Below are positions 22,063 through 31,039 of a stretch of 64,000 bases of DNA, in pieces. Origin of the DNA: Sphingomonas sp. IC081 (GTDB lineage: Bacteria; Pseudomonadota; Alphaproteobacteria; Sphingomonadales; Sphingomonadaceae). Where the stretch lies: positions 3,808,001 through 3,872,000 of the forward strand of contig NZ_CP029761.1 of the NCBI RefSeq assembly GCF_006874585.1, written 5' to 3'. The notes under the pieces were generated by a model that ran no database searches, was not told where the DNA came from, and was given only the letters and a program-made list of their open reading frames with translations. A program made the position numbers and the translations under genes. Positions within the stretch are counted from its first letter, which is position 1; every line of letters starts with the position of its first letter.

Positions 22063-23847
22063 TCTGGGCAGGCCCTTGGTCTGGGCGATGCGCTGGTACT
22101 TCTCGGCGCCTTCGAGGATCGCGCCGGTGTCCATCTGGCCCACGACCGAGCGCTGGATTTCCTGCCAGGGGGTCTGCGAGGCCGGGTAGGCATAACCGCC
22201 CTTGGCTTCGAGAGCTTCGCGGCGGGCGGTCAGTTCCTCGTCGGAAATGAGCACGTCCACGCGGCCCTTCTTGAGGTCCATGCGCACGCGGTCGCCGGTT
22301 TCGAGCAGGGCCAGACCGCCCATCGCCGCCGCTTCGGGCGAAGCGTTGAGGATCGAGGGGCTGCCCGAGGTGCCGGACTGGCGGCCGTCGCCGATGCACG
22401 GCAGCGCGGTGACGCCTTCGGTGATGAGGTAAGCCGGCGGGCGCATGTTGACGACTTCCGCCGCGCCCGGATAGCCGATCGGGCCGGCGCCGCGCATGAA
22501 CAGCAGGGTGTCGGGGGTGATGCCGGTGGCCGGATCGTCGATGCGGTGGTGATAGTCCTCGGGACCGTCGAACACCACGGCCGGGCCTTCGAAGGCGTCC
22601 GGGTCCGCCGGGTTCGACAGGTAGCGGTCGCGGAACTCCTTGGAGATCACGCTGGTCTTCATGATCGCGGCGTCGAACAGGTTGCCCGACAGCACCAGGA
22701 AGCCCGCTTCCTCGACCAGCGGCGTGTCGAAGGTCTTGATGACCCGCTCGTCCTCGATCGTGGCGTCGCGGCAGTTGTCGCCCATGGTCTTGCCATTGAC
22801 GGTCATCGCGCCCTCGTGGATCAGGCCCTGCTTGATGAGCTGGGCGACCACGGCGGGCACGCCGCCGGCACGGTAGTAGTCTTCGCCGAGGTATTCACCG
22901 GCGGGCTGCAGGTTCACCAGCAGCGGGATCTTGTGGCCGACGGTTTCCCAGTCCTTGAGCGGCAGGTCCACGCCGATGTGGCGGGCGATGGCGGCAAGGT
23001 GGATCGGGGCGTTGGTCGAACCGCCGATGGCGGCGTTGACGGCGATGGCGTTGTGGAACGCTTCCAGCGTCAGGATGTCCGAGGGCTTGAGATCCTCGTG
23101 CACCATGTCGACGATGCGCTTGCCGGTGTAATAGGCGCATTCCTGGCGGTCGCGGTAGGGCGCGGGGATCGCGGCCGAACCGGGCAGCATCATGCCGAGC
23201 GCTTCGGCGAGCGAGTTCATCGTCGTCGCCGTGCCCATGGTGTTGCAGTAGCCGGTCGAGGGGGCCGAGGAGGCGACGAGCTTGATGAAGCCCTCGTCGT
23301 CGATCTCGCCCGCCGCCAGCATCTGGCGGCCCTTCCACACGATCGTGCCCGAGCCGGTGCGCTCGCCCTTGTGCCAGCCGTTGAGCATCGGGCCGACCGA
23401 CAGGGCGATCGCCGGGATGTTCACGGTGGCCGCCGCCATCAGCAGCGCCGGGGTGGTCTTGTCGCAGCCGGTGGTCAGCACCACGCCGTCGAGCGGGTAG
23501 CCGTAGATCGCCTCGACGAGGCCGAGGTAGGCGAGGTTGCGGTCAAGACCCGCGGTCGGGCGCTTGCCGGTTTCCTGGATCGGGTGGACCGGGAATTCGA
23601 TGGCGATGCCGCCGGCCTCGCGGATGCCTTCGCGGATGCGCTCGGCCAGCACCAGGTGGTGGCGGTTGCACGGCGACAGGTCGCTGCCGGTCTGGGCGAT
23701 ACCGATGATCGGCTTGCCCGAGCGCAGCTCTTCCAGGCTGAGGCCGAAGTTCAGGTACCGCTCCAGGTAGAGCGAGGTCATGTCGATGTTGTCGGGATTG
23801 TCGAACCAGGCGCGCGAACGCAGCTTGGGTGCAGTCTTTTCGGTCAT
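22051..23847 (-). CDS. IlvD/Edd-family sugar acid dehydratase (probable L-arabonate dehydratase)
   Basis: The 598-aa Fe-S dehydratase has the three cysteine sites of the family: SDLSPCNRHH (Cys60), TTGCDKTTPA (Cys128, with Lys130) and PCIGDGRQSGTSGSPSILN near the C-terminal third. Size and sequence fit the aldonate dehydratase branch (L-arabonate/D-xylonate/D-galactonate) rather than IlvD of valine synthesis. It converts L-arabonate to 2-dehydro-3-deoxy-L-arabonate in the cytoplasm. It is 20 bases after the aldose epimerase gene in the same operon; the ribosome site is weak. The same enzyme may dehydrate D-galactonate for the DgoK/DgoA branch. Confidence 0.9.
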   Translation of the reverse strand: MTEKTAPKLRSRAWFDNPDNIDMTSLYLERYLNFGLSLEELRSGKPIIGIAQTGSDLSPCNRHHLVLAERIREGIREAGGIAIEFPVHPIQETGKRPTAGLDRNLAYLGLVEAIYGYPLDGVVLTTGCDKTTPALLMAAATVNIPAIALSVGPMLNGWHKGERTGSGTIVWKGRQMLAAGEIDDEGFIKLVASSAPSTGYCNTMGTATTMNSLAEALGMMLPGSAAIPAPYRDRQECAYYTGKRIVDMVHEDLKPSDILTLEAFHNAIAVNAAIGGSTNAPIHLAAIARHIGVDLPLKDWETVGHKIPLLVNLQPAGEYLGEDYYRAGGVPAVVAQLIKQGLIHEGAMTVNGKTMGDNCRDATIEDERVIKTFDTPLVEEAGFLVLSGNLFDAAIMKTSVISKEFRDRYLSNPADPDAFEGPAVVFDGPEDYHHRIDDPATGITPDTLLFMRGAGPIGYPGAAEVVNMRPPAYLITEGVTALPCIGDGRQSGTSGSPSILNASPEAAAMGGLALLETGDRVRMDLKKGRVDVLISDEELTARREALEAKGGYAYPASQTPWQEIQRSVVGQMDTGAILEGAEKYQRIAQTKGLPRDNH

Positions 23848-23867
23848 GGGGCGTTCGTTTCGTTCTG

Positions 23868-25019
23868 TCAGCGCGAAGAGGTGGAGACGCGGTAGATCAT
23901 GACATGCTTGTAGGGCTTGCCGGGATCGACGCGGGTGGACGGGAAGTTCGCGTGGTTCGGCGAATCCGGGAACTTCTGCGGTTCCAGCGCGATACCGTCG
24001 CCCATGCGATAGAGGTGGCCGTTCTTGCCGATGAAAGTGCCATCGAGGAAGTTGCCGGCATAGAACTGGACGCCCGGTTCGGTCGTCAGCAGTTCGAGGA
24101 CGCGGCCCGAAACGGGATCTTCGAGACGCGCGGCCAGTTCCGGCGTCTTGGTCACGCCCTTGTCGAGCGCGAAGTTGTGGTCGTAGCCGCGGCCCATGAC
24201 GATCTGCTCGTCCTTGCCGTCGCGGATGCGTTCGCCGACGACGGTGGCCTTGCGGAAGTCGAACGCGGTGCCGGTCACGTCGCGCAGTTCGCCGGTCGGG
24301 ATCAGCTTGTCGTTCACCGGGGTATAGTGGCTTGCCGGGATCGTCAGCAGGTCCTGGATGGCGTCGCGCGGGCTGCCTTCACCGGCCATGTTGAAGATGG
24401 CGTGGTTGGTCATGTTGATGACCGTGGGCTTGTCGGTGGTCGCCTCGAAGACGATCTGCAGGTTGCCCTTCTCGTCGAGCGAGTAGGTGACCTTGGTCTT
24501 CACCGTGCCGGGATAGCCCGAATCGCCGTCCGGGCTGACCAGCGTGAAGACGGCGGTGGCGACGGGGCCGGACTTGACCTGCTCCACCTTCCAGTTCTGC
24601 ACGTCCCAGCCCTTGCCGCCGCCGTGCAGCGACTGGCCGTGGTCGTTCTGGGGCAGCTGGTAGGTCTTGCCGTCGAGGCTGAACTGGCCGTTCGCGATGC
24701 GGTTGCCGTAGCGGCCGATGGTGGCGCCCCAGTAGTTCGGACGCTTTTCGTAGCTGGCGATGTCGTCATAGCCGAGCAGCACGTCGGCGACCTTGCCGTC
24801 GCGGTCGGGCACGTCGAGCTTCCACAAGGTGGCGCCGAAGCTCAGGATCGTGGCGGAAACGCCGTTGGCGGCCTTCAGCGTCACGGCGGTGACGGGGCTG
24901 CCGTTCGACAGCGTGCCGGCAGGGGCCTGCGAAGCGTCGGCAGCCAGAGCGGCACCCGGAATTACGCAGGCAAGAGAAAGTGCGGTCGAAGTCACAAAAG
25001 CCTTGCGCAGAATCCTCAT
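23868..25019 (-). CDS. Secreted aldose 1-epimerase (mutarotase)
   Basis: The 383-aa product begins with a signal peptide (LRKAFVTSTALSLACVIPGAALAADA). The GalM domain shows GATLWKLDVPDRDGKVADVLLGYDD, YWGATIGRYGNRIANGQF, DHGQSLHGGGKGWD (His) and TNHAIFNMAGEG (His), and the C-terminal Glu in GIALEPQKFPDSPNH, the expected catalytic set. ATG 25019 is chosen because GGGAG lies about 10 bases upstream; the frame extends to 25223 but lacks a signal. It would interconvert arabinose or galactose anomers in the periplasm. It is first in the operon, divergent from the sugar transporter. Confidence 0.92.
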   Translation of the reverse strand: MRILRKAFVTSTALSLACVIPGAALAADASQAPAGTLSNGSPVTAVTLKAANGVSATILSFGATLWKLDVPDRDGKVADVLLGYDDIASYEKRPNYWGATIGRYGNRIANGQFSLDGKTYQLPQNDHGQSLHGGGKGWDVQNWKVEQVKSGPVATAVFTLVSPDGDSGYPGTVKTKVTYSLDEKGNLQIVFEATTDKPTVINMTNHAIFNMAGEGSPRDAIQDLLTIPASHYTPVNDKLIPTGELRDVTGTAFDFRKATVVGERIRDGKDEQIVMGRGYDHNFALDKGVTKTPELAARLEDPVSGRVLELLTTEPGVQFYAGNFLDGTFIGKNGHLYRMGDGIALEPQKFPDSPNHANFPSTRVDPGKPYKHVMIYRVSTSSR

Positions 25020-25117
25020 TCCCGTAGCTCCCATTTTGATTTCTGTGTGAGGACGAATCTCGTTGTGGGCGTGGCTGTCGCCCCATGCACAAGGCATTGA
25101 CGAGGCCGTTTCGCGCA

Positions 25118-25132
25118 TATAGTCCGACAAAT
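25118..25132. promoter_or_regulatory. Candidate GntR-type operator between epimerase operon and transporter
   Basis: TATAGTCCGACAAAT matches the palindrome ATTAGTCCGACTAAT (36818) at 12 of 15 positions, with the core TAGTCCGAC identical. It lies in the 185-base divergent intergenic region and could control both directions. Confidence 0.55.
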
Positions 25133-25204
25133 AGAAAGAGCGCAAGCCGGTTTGCCCCAGATTGGATAATCGCGGTCCGGCAGCTTTGTTACGAGAGGAT
25201 AGAC

Positions 25205-26527
25205 ATGCCCCCAGTGGTATCATCTGCCGATGCCCCCGTGGCGCACACGCCGCAGGCGGGTGTCCGCTACGGCCCCGCGCTGGCGCTGCTTGCCAGCCTT
25301 TTCTTCATGTGGGGCTTCATCACCGTCATCAACAACACGCTGCTGCCGCACCTGCGCAGCGTGTTCGAGCTCAGCTACACGCAGACGACGCTGATCGAAT
25401 CGGTCTGGTTCATCGCCTACTTCTTCGCCTCGATTCCCTCGGCGAAGCTGATCGAGAAGATCGGCTACCAGAAGTCGCTGGTGATCGGCCTGCTGATCAT
25501 GGCGGCCGGCGCCGTGGGCATGATGGCCGCGGCGAGCATTCCGTCCTACGGCGTGACGCTGGTGATGCTCTTCGTGATCGCCAGCGGCATCACCCTGCTG
25601 CAGGTCGCCGCCAACCCTTACGTCGCCGTCGTCGGCAAGCCGGAAACCGCGTCCTCGCGCCTCAATCTGGTGCAGGCGCTCAACTCGATGGGCACCATGC
25701 TTGCCCCGATGTTCGGCGCCTACCTGATCCTCGGCCGTTCGAAGAGCGGCACGGCCACTGCGGGAACCGTGCTGAGCGAGGCCGATCGTCTGGCTGACGC
25801 GCACTCGGTGATCCTGCCTTACGCGCTCGTTGCGGTGGTGCTGGTGATCCTGGCCGTCGTCATCGCCAAGTTCCCGCTGCCGGCGATGAAGTCCGCCTCG
25901 CCCGCCGACAAGGCGAAGCGTTCGGGCCTGATCAATCCGGAGCTGTTCAAGCACCGCAACCTGGTCTTCGGCATTCCCGCGATCTTCATCTACCTGATTG
26001 CGGAAATCGGCGTCGCCAACCTCTTCGTGAACTTCGTCAGCCAGCCTGACATCGCCAACCTGACGCACGAGCAGGCCGGCAAGTACCTCAGCTTCCTGTG
26101 GGGCGGCATGATGGTTGGCCGTTTCGCGGGCTCGGCGATCATGCAGCGCTTCGATGCGGGCAAGGTTCTGGCGTTCTTCTCGATCGGCGCCTTCGCGGTC
26201 ATGATGATCACCGTCTTTGCGCATGGCCCGCTCGCCATGTGGTCGCTGATCCTCGTCGGCCTGTTCCACTCGATCATGTTCCCGACCATCTTCACGCTCG
26301 GCATCAAGGGCCTTGGCCCGCTGACCGAGGAAGCCTCGGGCCTGCTCGTGATGGCGATTGCCGGCGGCGCGCTGGTGGTGGTGCAGGGCTGGCTGGCCGA
26401 TACCTACGGTCTCCAGACCTCGTTCCTGCTGACCGCGATCTGCGAACTCTATGTGCTGTTCTATGCGCTCTGGGGCAGCAAGACCACGCATGCGGAGCCG
26501 GATCTGGTTGTCGAAGCAGCCGAGTAA
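25205..26527 (+). CDS. MFS sugar:proton symporter, FucP/GluP family
   Basis: The 440-aa protein has about 12 hydrophobic helices. Helix 1 has SLFFMWGFITVINNTLLPHLRSVFELSY, with FxWGFxTxxNdxLxPxLkxxFxLxY diagnostic of the FHS family (fucose, glucose/galactose). QAANPYV-like LLQVAANPYVAVVGKPETASSRLNLVQALNSMGT supports this. ATG 25205 has a ribosome site GAGAGG; the upstream frame is not hydrophobic. L-arabinose or D-galactose is the likely substrate, given the neighbouring pathways. Confidence 0.92.
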   Translation: MPPVVSSADAPVAHTPQAGVRYGPALALLASLFFMWGFITVINNTLLPHLRSVFELSYTQTTLIESVWFIAYFFASIPSAKLIEKIGYQKSLVIGLLIMAAGAVGMMAAASIPSYGVTLVMLFVIASGITLLQVAANPYVAVVGKPETASSRLNLVQALNSMGTMLAPMFGAYLILGRSKSGTATAGTVLSEADRLADAHSVILPYALVAVVLVILAVVIAKFPLPAMKSASPADKAKRSGLINPELFKHRNLVFGIPAIFIYLIAEIGVANLFVNFVSQPDIANLTHEQAGKYLSFLWGGMMVGRFAGSAIMQRFDAGKVLAFFSIGAFAVMMITVFAHGPLAMWSLILVGLFHSIMFPTIFTLGIKGLGPLTEEASGLLVMAIAGGALVVVQGWLADTYGLQTSFLLTAICELYVLFYALWGSKTTHAEPDLVVEAAE

Positions 26528-26550
26528 CCCCGGGCTTCGAGCCATAACAA

Positions 26551-26584
26551 AAAAGGCCCCGGCGAGCGATCGCCGGGGCCTTTT
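26551..26584. terminator. Bidirectional rho-independent terminator
   Basis: AAAAGGCCCCGGCG (26551-26564) pairs with CGCCGGGGCCTTTT (26571-26584) across a 6-base loop. It separates the convergent transporter and GntR genes and serves both. Confidence 0.92.
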
Positions 26585-26608
26585 CTTATGCGTCTTTAGG
26601 AGGGGCGG

Positions 26609-27376
26609 TCACGCCCCGTCCGGCTGCCCCATTGCGGTGCGGGTATCCTCGAGCGCCAGGTCGACCAGCACGTTCATCGCCTCGGCCGCCCCCGCCGCAT
26701 CGCCGGCGGCAATGGCGTCGTAGACGCGCACGTGGTCGGGGATCGGGTTGCGGGGCAGGGCGCGGGCGCGCTGCTTGAACTGGGTGGTCCAGTTCACCGC
26801 CGCGCCGATCGAGGCGCTGAGCACCAGCAGCGCGTCGTTGCGCGTCGCCTGCAGGATCGCATTGTGGAAATCGCGGTCCGCCGCCCGTCCGGCCTCGGTG
26901 GTGAGGGTGTGGCGGCGCATCGCCGTCAGCGCTTCCTTCATCGCCTTGAGGTCGTCCTTGTCGCGGCGCTGCGCGGCAAGGCGGGCAGCGGCGGGTTCGA
27001 CGATGGCGCGCAGTTCGAACAGGCTGCGCACGAACTCGATGTCCGGCTCGCCCGCAAAGGCCCAGCCGAGCACTTCGGGGTCGAGCAGATTCCACCGGTC
27101 ACGGGGCAGCACCCGCGTTCCGGCCTTGGGGCGGCTGGCCACCAGACCTTTCGCGGTGAGCACCTGAATGGCCTCGCGATAGGCGCTGCGCGAGACCTGT
27201 AACTCCTCGGCGAAGGCGACTTCACCAGAAAGAATGTCTCCGGGCGCATATTTGCCGGACAAGATGGCCGTTCCCAGTTTATGGGCGATGGCGCCGTGCA
27301 GGCGGCGGCCCGGACCCCGGGCCTCGTCGGCCGGCCTTGCACTTTCTTCTTCGTTCACGAAATTGGCTTCTGACAC
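26609..27376 (-). CDS. GntR-family (FadR subfamily) transcriptional regulator
   Basis: From GTG 27376 the product is about 255 aa. Residues ~30-95 form the winged helix-turn-helix (LGTAILSGKYAPGDILSGEVAFAEELQVSRSAYREAIQVLTAKGLVASRPKAGTRVLPR in outline). The C-terminal FCD domain has LFELRAIVEPAAARLAAQR, DRDFHNAILQATRNDALLVL and a closing Ala-rich helix, with the Asp/His ligands expected. The start is uncertain: GTG 27376 has GGGAGG about 12 bases upstream, and a second GTG lies 6 codons in. It is divergent from the ketoglutarate semialdehyde dehydrogenase gene; an operator in between suggests autoregulation. The inducer is probably a sugar acid intermediate. Confidence 0.9.
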   Translation of the reverse strand: MSEANFVNEEESARPADEARGPGRRLHGAIAHKLGTAILSGKYAPGDILSGEVAFAEELQVSRSAYREAIQVLTAKGLVASRPKAGTRVLPRDRWNLLDPEVLGWAFAGEPDIEFVRSLFELRAIVEPAAARLAAQRRDKDDLKAMKEALTAMRRHTLTTEAGRAADRDFHNAILQATRNDALLVLSASIGAAVNWTTQFKQRARALPRNPIPDHVRVYDAIAAGDAAGAAEAMNVLVDLALEDTRTAMGQPDGA

Positions 27377-27459
27377 TGGTAATGGCACCTCCCGAAAGGA
27401 ACCTAACAGCCCTTTCAACGCGAAGGAACGACAAACATTGCGTTTCGCCTTCGCTGGGA

Positions 27460-27474
27460 ATATGTCGGAGTAAA
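27460..27474. promoter_or_regulatory. Candidate GntR operator between regulator and pathway operon
   Basis: The complement of this site, TTTACTCCGACATAT, matches the 36818 palindrome at 11 of 15 positions, keeping CTCCGAC. It lies 15 bases before the ATG of the plus-strand operon, overlapping its ribosome-site region. Confidence 0.45.
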
Positions 27475-27488
27475 TAGGGAGACCCCAA

Positions 27489-29015
27489 ATGACCGAATTC
27501 CGTTCCATCGTGGCCGCAACCGGCGAACCCCAGGGTGAACCGCTGGCCGTGAACGGCACTGCCGATGTCGCTGCCGCCTGCGCCGCAGCCGCCGCGGCCT
27601 TCGATACCTACCGCGCCACCGACCGTGAAACCCGCGCTTCGTTCCTGGAGCGAATCGCCGACGAGATCCTCGCCATCGGTGAGCCGCTGATCGAGGCCTA
27701 CATGGCCGAGAGCGGTCTGCCGCGCGGCCGTGGTGAAGGTGAGCGTGGCCGCACCATGGGCCAGCTGCGCCTGTTCGCCGATGTCGTGCGCAAGGGCCAG
27801 TGGCAGCAGCTGCGCATCGATCCGGCCCTGCCGGACCGCGCCCCGCTGCCCCGTCCGGACCTGCGCCTGCGCATGATCCCGGTTGGCCCGGTCGCCGTGT
27901 TTGGCGCCTCGAACTTCCCGCTCGCCTTCTCGACCGCGGGCGGTGACACCGCTTCGGCGCTCGCCGCCGGTTGCCCGGTCGTGGTCAAGGGCCACCCGGC
28001 CCACCCGATCACCGGCGGCCTGATTGCCGGTGCGATCGCCAAGGCGGTCAAGGATGCCGGCCTTCCCGAAGGCGTGTTCCAGCACCTCGTCGGCCCGTCG
28101 AACGAACTCGGCGCCGCGCTGGTCCAGGATCCGCGCATCGCTGCCGTCGGCTTCACCGGCTCGCGCGGTGGCGGTCTTGCCCTCGCCAAGCTGGCCGCGG
28201 CCCGCGAAGTGCCGATCCCGGTCTATGCCGAAATGTCGAGCATCAACCCGGTGCTGCTGCTCCCCGAAGCGCTCAAGGCGCGCGGTGAAGCGCTCGGCAC
28301 CGCGTTCGTCGGCTCGCTGACGATGGGCGCCGGCCAGTTCTGCACCAACCCCGGCCTGATCCTGGCCGTCGAGGGTGAAGGTCTGGACGCCTTTGTCGCC
28401 GCCGCCACCGGCGGTGTTGCCGAAGCCAAGCCGCAGACCATGCTGACCACTGGCATCGCCGCCGCTTATGCCAAGGGCGTCGAAGCGCTCGAAGGCAACG
28501 CGGGCGTCGAGACCATCGCCAAGGGCGAGGAAGGCAGCAAGACCACCGGCGGTGCGATCCTGTTCCAGACCACGGCCGCCCAGTTCCTCGCGGACAAGGC
28601 GATCGGTCACGAAGTGTTCGGCGCCGCGTCGATCGTTGTCGTCTGCAAGGACGAAGCCGAACTCGCCGGCCTGCTCGAAGGCCTCGAAGGCCAGCTGACC
28701 GCCACCCTGCACATGGACGCAGCCGACGAAGCCGCCGCTTCGCGCCTGCTGCCGGTGCTGGAGCGCAAGGTCGGCCGTATCCTCGTCAACGGTTGGCCGA
28801 CCGGCGTCGAAGTGTGCCACGCGATGGTCCACGGCGGCCCGTTCCCCTCGACCACCGACCCGCGCACCACGTCGGTCGGCAGCCTGGCGATCGACCGTTT
28901 CCTGCGTCCGGTCAGCTACCAGAACTTCGCACAGGCCCTGCTTCCGGCGGAACTGCGCGACGCCGCCTACGGTGACGGCGCGCCGCGCCTGATCGACGGC
29001 ACGCTCACCCTCTAA
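27489..29015 (+). CDS. 2,5-dioxovalerate (alpha-ketoglutarate semialdehyde) dehydrogenase
   Basis: The 508-aa aldehyde dehydrogenase has the catalytic Cys285 in MGAGQFCTNPG, the general base Glu248 in YAEMSSINP, cofactor motif FGASNFPLAFS at ~138-148 and GFTGSRGGG at ~221. The residues around Cys285 fit the NADP-dependent KGSADH branch. It oxidises 2,5-dioxopentanoate to 2-oxoglutarate, the last step of the non-phosphorylating arabinose route. It leads the plus-strand operon of pathway enzymes, 110 bases from the divergent regulator. Codon use is strikingly regular and GC-biased. Confidence 0.93.
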   Translation: MTEFRSIVAATGEPQGEPLAVNGTADVAAACAAAAAAFDTYRATDRETRASFLERIADEILAIGEPLIEAYMAESGLPRGRGEGERGRTMGQLRLFADVVRKGQWQQLRIDPALPDRAPLPRPDLRLRMIPVGPVAVFGASNFPLAFSTAGGDTASALAAGCPVVVKGHPAHPITGGLIAGAIAKAVKDAGLPEGVFQHLVGPSNELGAALVQDPRIAAVGFTGSRGGGLALAKLAAAREVPIPVYAEMSSINPVLLLPEALKARGEALGTAFVGSLTMGAGQFCTNPGLILAVEGEGLDAFVAAATGGVAEAKPQTMLTTGIAAAYAKGVEALEGNAGVETIAKGEEGSKTTGGAILFQTTAAQFLADKAIGHEVFGAASIVVVCKDEAELAGLLEGLEGQLTATLHMDAADEAAASRLLPVLERKVGRILVNGWPTGVEVCHAMVHGGPFPSTTDPRTTSVGSLAIDRFLRPVSYQNFAQALLPAELRDAAYGDGAPRLIDGTLTL

Positions 29016-29031
29016 TCTGCCAACCCAACTG

Positions 29032-29065
29032 CCGCGGCGCGCTCCCCCAAGAAGGCGCGCCGCGG
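29032..29065 (+). other. Intercistronic hairpin
   Basis: CCGCGGCGCGC (29032-29042) pairs with GCGCGCCGCGG (29055-29065). It lies between the dehydrogenase stop and the next gene's ribosome site, with no T-run, so it may tune relative mRNA stability or translation in the operon. Confidence 0.6.
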
Positions 29066-29082
29066 ATCCGGGAGAGATCTCC

Positions 29083-30087
29083 ATGACCTACCTTCGCCTG
29101 CTCCAGCATCGCGCGCCCGACGGCGTGCGCTCCGTCATCCTTGCCGAGGGCGATGCCGCCCACGTCCTGCAGGGCGTCACCACCACCCGCGAACTCGCGC
29201 TGCGCGCCATTGCCGAGGGTGTGACGCTGGCCGAGGCCGCCAAGGCTTGCGCCGCGGGCGAAGCGGTCGACATTGCCGCCGAATTCGCCGCCGGCACCCT
29301 GCTGGCCCCGATCGACCACGACGATTCCGCCCACCTGCTGCTGACCGGCACCGGCCTCACCCACCTCGGTTCGGCCGAAGGCCGCAACAAGATGCACGCC
29401 GCCGCCGCCTCGGGCGAGCACGTTACCGATTCCATGCGCATGTTCCTCGAGGGCCTCGAAGGCGGCAAGCCCGCCGACGGCACCGAAGGCCAGCAGCCGG
29501 AATGGTTCTACAAGGGCGACGGCCAGCTGCTGGTCGGCCCCGGCGACGCGCTGACCATGCCTGCGTTCGCCAAGGACGGCGGCGAAGAGCCGGAACTCGC
29601 CGGTATCTACCTCGTCGGCGAAGACGGCACCGTGTACCGCCTCGGCCTCGCGCTCGCCAACGAGTTCTCGGACCACGTGACCGAGCGTCACAACTACCTC
29701 TGGCTCGCCCACTCGAAGCTGCGCCAGGCCGCGCTTGGCCCGGAACTGCTGCTCGGCACCCCGCCGGAAAAGATCGAAGGCACCAGCAAGATCGTGCGCG
29801 ACGGCGAAACGATCTGGGAAAAGCCCTTCCTCTCGGGCGAGGCGAACATGTCGCACACCTTCGCCAACCTTGAGCACCACCACTTCAAGTACGACCTGTT
29901 CCGCCGCGCCGGCGACGTGCACGTCCACTTCTTCGGCACCGCCACGCTCTCCTTCAGCGACGGCGTGACCACGCAGGAAGGCGACGTCTTCGAAATCTCG
30001 GCCGCGCCGTTCACCCTGCCGGTCGCCAACCCGCTCGCCCGCGCTGCCGCCCCGGCCGCGGCGACCATGACCGTGAAGGCGCTCTGA
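29083..30087 (+). CDS. AraD1-type fumarylacetoacetate hydrolase-family protein (probable 2-dehydro-3-deoxy-L-arabonate dehydratase)
   Basis: The 334-aa protein falls in the FAH superfamily, GguC/AraD1 group. Visible elements are PIDHDDSAHLLLTGTGLTHLGSAEGRNKMH, then GIYLVGEDGTVYRLGLALANEFSDHVTERHNYLWLAHSKLR, LEHHHFKYDLF and GDVHVHFFGTATLSFSD. The usual FAH metal pattern (E-x-E) appears modified. In this operon it is the only enzyme that can close the gap between the dehydratase and the semialdehyde dehydrogenase, so it is likely to dehydrate 2-dehydro-3-deoxy-L-arabonate to 2,5-dioxovalerate. The family role is known from similar clusters; this specific assignment is inference. GGGAGA precedes ATG 29083. 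Confidence 0.8.
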   Translation: MTYLRLLQHRAPDGVRSVILAEGDAAHVLQGVTTTRELALRAIAEGVTLAEAAKACAAGEAVDIAAEFAAGTLLAPIDHDDSAHLLLTGTGLTHLGSAEGRNKMHAAAASGEHVTDSMRMFLEGLEGGKPADGTEGQQPEWFYKGDGQLLVGPGDALTMPAFAKDGGEEPELAGIYLVGEDGTVYRLGLALANEFSDHVTERHNYLWLAHSKLRQAALGPELLLGTPPEKIEGTSKIVRDGETIWEKPFLSGEANMSHTFANLEHHHFKYDLFRRAGDVHVHFFGTATLSFSDGVTTQEGDVFEISAAPFTLPVANPLARAAAPAAATMTVKAL

Positions 30088-30090
30088 GCC

Positions 30091-31017
30091 ATGGATCCGA
30101 TCCGCATTGCCATCGTTGGCGTGGGCAAGATCGCCCGCGACCAGCACATCCCCGCGATCGAGGGCAACCCGAACTTCAGCATCGGCGCCACGGTCAGCCC
30201 GAACCATCGCGGCCCCGAAGGCATCCCGCACTTCAGCAGCCTTGAAGAGCTGATCGAGAGCGGCCCGGCGATCGACGCGGTGGCGCTCTGCACCCCGCCG
30301 CAGGTCCGTTACGACCTGGCCGCGCTGGCGCTGTCGAAGGGCATGCACGTGTTCCTCGAAAAGCCGCCGGGCGCCACGCTGGCCGAAGTGGCCGCGCTGG
30401 AAAGCCGCGCCGAGAAGGTGGGCGTCACCCTGTTCGCCTCGTGGCACTCGCGCTACGCCGCCGGTGTCGCTCCGGCCCGTGCCTGGCTGGCCGAGCGCAC
30501 GATCAAGAGCGCCAGGATCGTCTGGCGCGAGGACGTGCGCGTCTGGCATCCGGGTCAGGACTGGATCTGGGAGCCGGGCGGCCTTGGCGTGTTCGATCCG
30601 GGCATCAATGCCCTCTCGATCGCCACCCACATCATGCCGCGCCCGTTCTTCCTCAAGGAAGCGACGCTCAGCCTGCCCGCCAACCGCGCCGCACCGATCG
30701 CCGCCGACATCGAGTTCCGCGACACCGCCGGGGCCGAGATCCACATGGACCTCGACTGGCGCCAGACCGGCCCGCAGTCGTGGGACATCATTGTCGAGAC
30801 CGATGCCGGAACGCTCAAGCTCGCCAATGGCGGCGCCGTGCTCACCCTGCCCAGCGGCACCGAGCACAACGAGGACATGGAATATCCGGGCCTCTACGCG
30901 CGTTTCGCCAACCTGATCCGGGGCGGCCGCAGCGATGTCGACATCGCGCCGCTGCGCCTGGTGGCCGACGCCTTCCTGCGCGGCAAGCGTGCGCTGGTCG
31001 AAGAATTCCACGACTGA
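30091..31017 (+). CDS. Gfo/Idh/MocA-family L-arabinose (D-galactose) 1-dehydrogenase
   Basis: The 308-aa NAD(P)-dependent enzyme starts with a Rossmann fold, IRIAIVGVGKIARDQHIPAIEGNPNF, then VALCTPPQVRYDLAALALSKGMHVFLEKPPGATL, where EKP carries the conserved Lys. The C-terminal domain has GVFDPGINALSIATHIMPRPFFL, with the usual Asp/His/Asn region. Length and HIPAI motif match the Azospirillum-type L-arabinose 1-dehydrogenase, which also accepts D-galactose. It makes the 1,4-lactone for the SMP-30 lactonase. It starts 3 bases after the previous gene. Confidence 0.88.
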   Translation: MDPIRIAIVGVGKIARDQHIPAIEGNPNFSIGATVSPNHRGPEGIPHFSSLEELIESGPAIDAVALCTPPQVRYDLAALALSKGMHVFLEKPPGATLAEVAALESRAEKVGVTLFASWHSRYAAGVAPARAWLAERTIKSARIVWREDVRVWHPGQDWIWEPGGLGVFDPGINALSIATHIMPRPFFLKEATLSLPANRAAPIAADIEFRDTAGAEIHMDLDWRQTGPQSWDIIVETDAGTLKLANGGAVLTLPSGTEHNEDMEYPGLYARFANLIRGGRSDVDIAPLRLVADAFLRGKRALVEEFHD

Positions 31018-31039
31018 TATTTCCGGGAGAGGACAAGAA

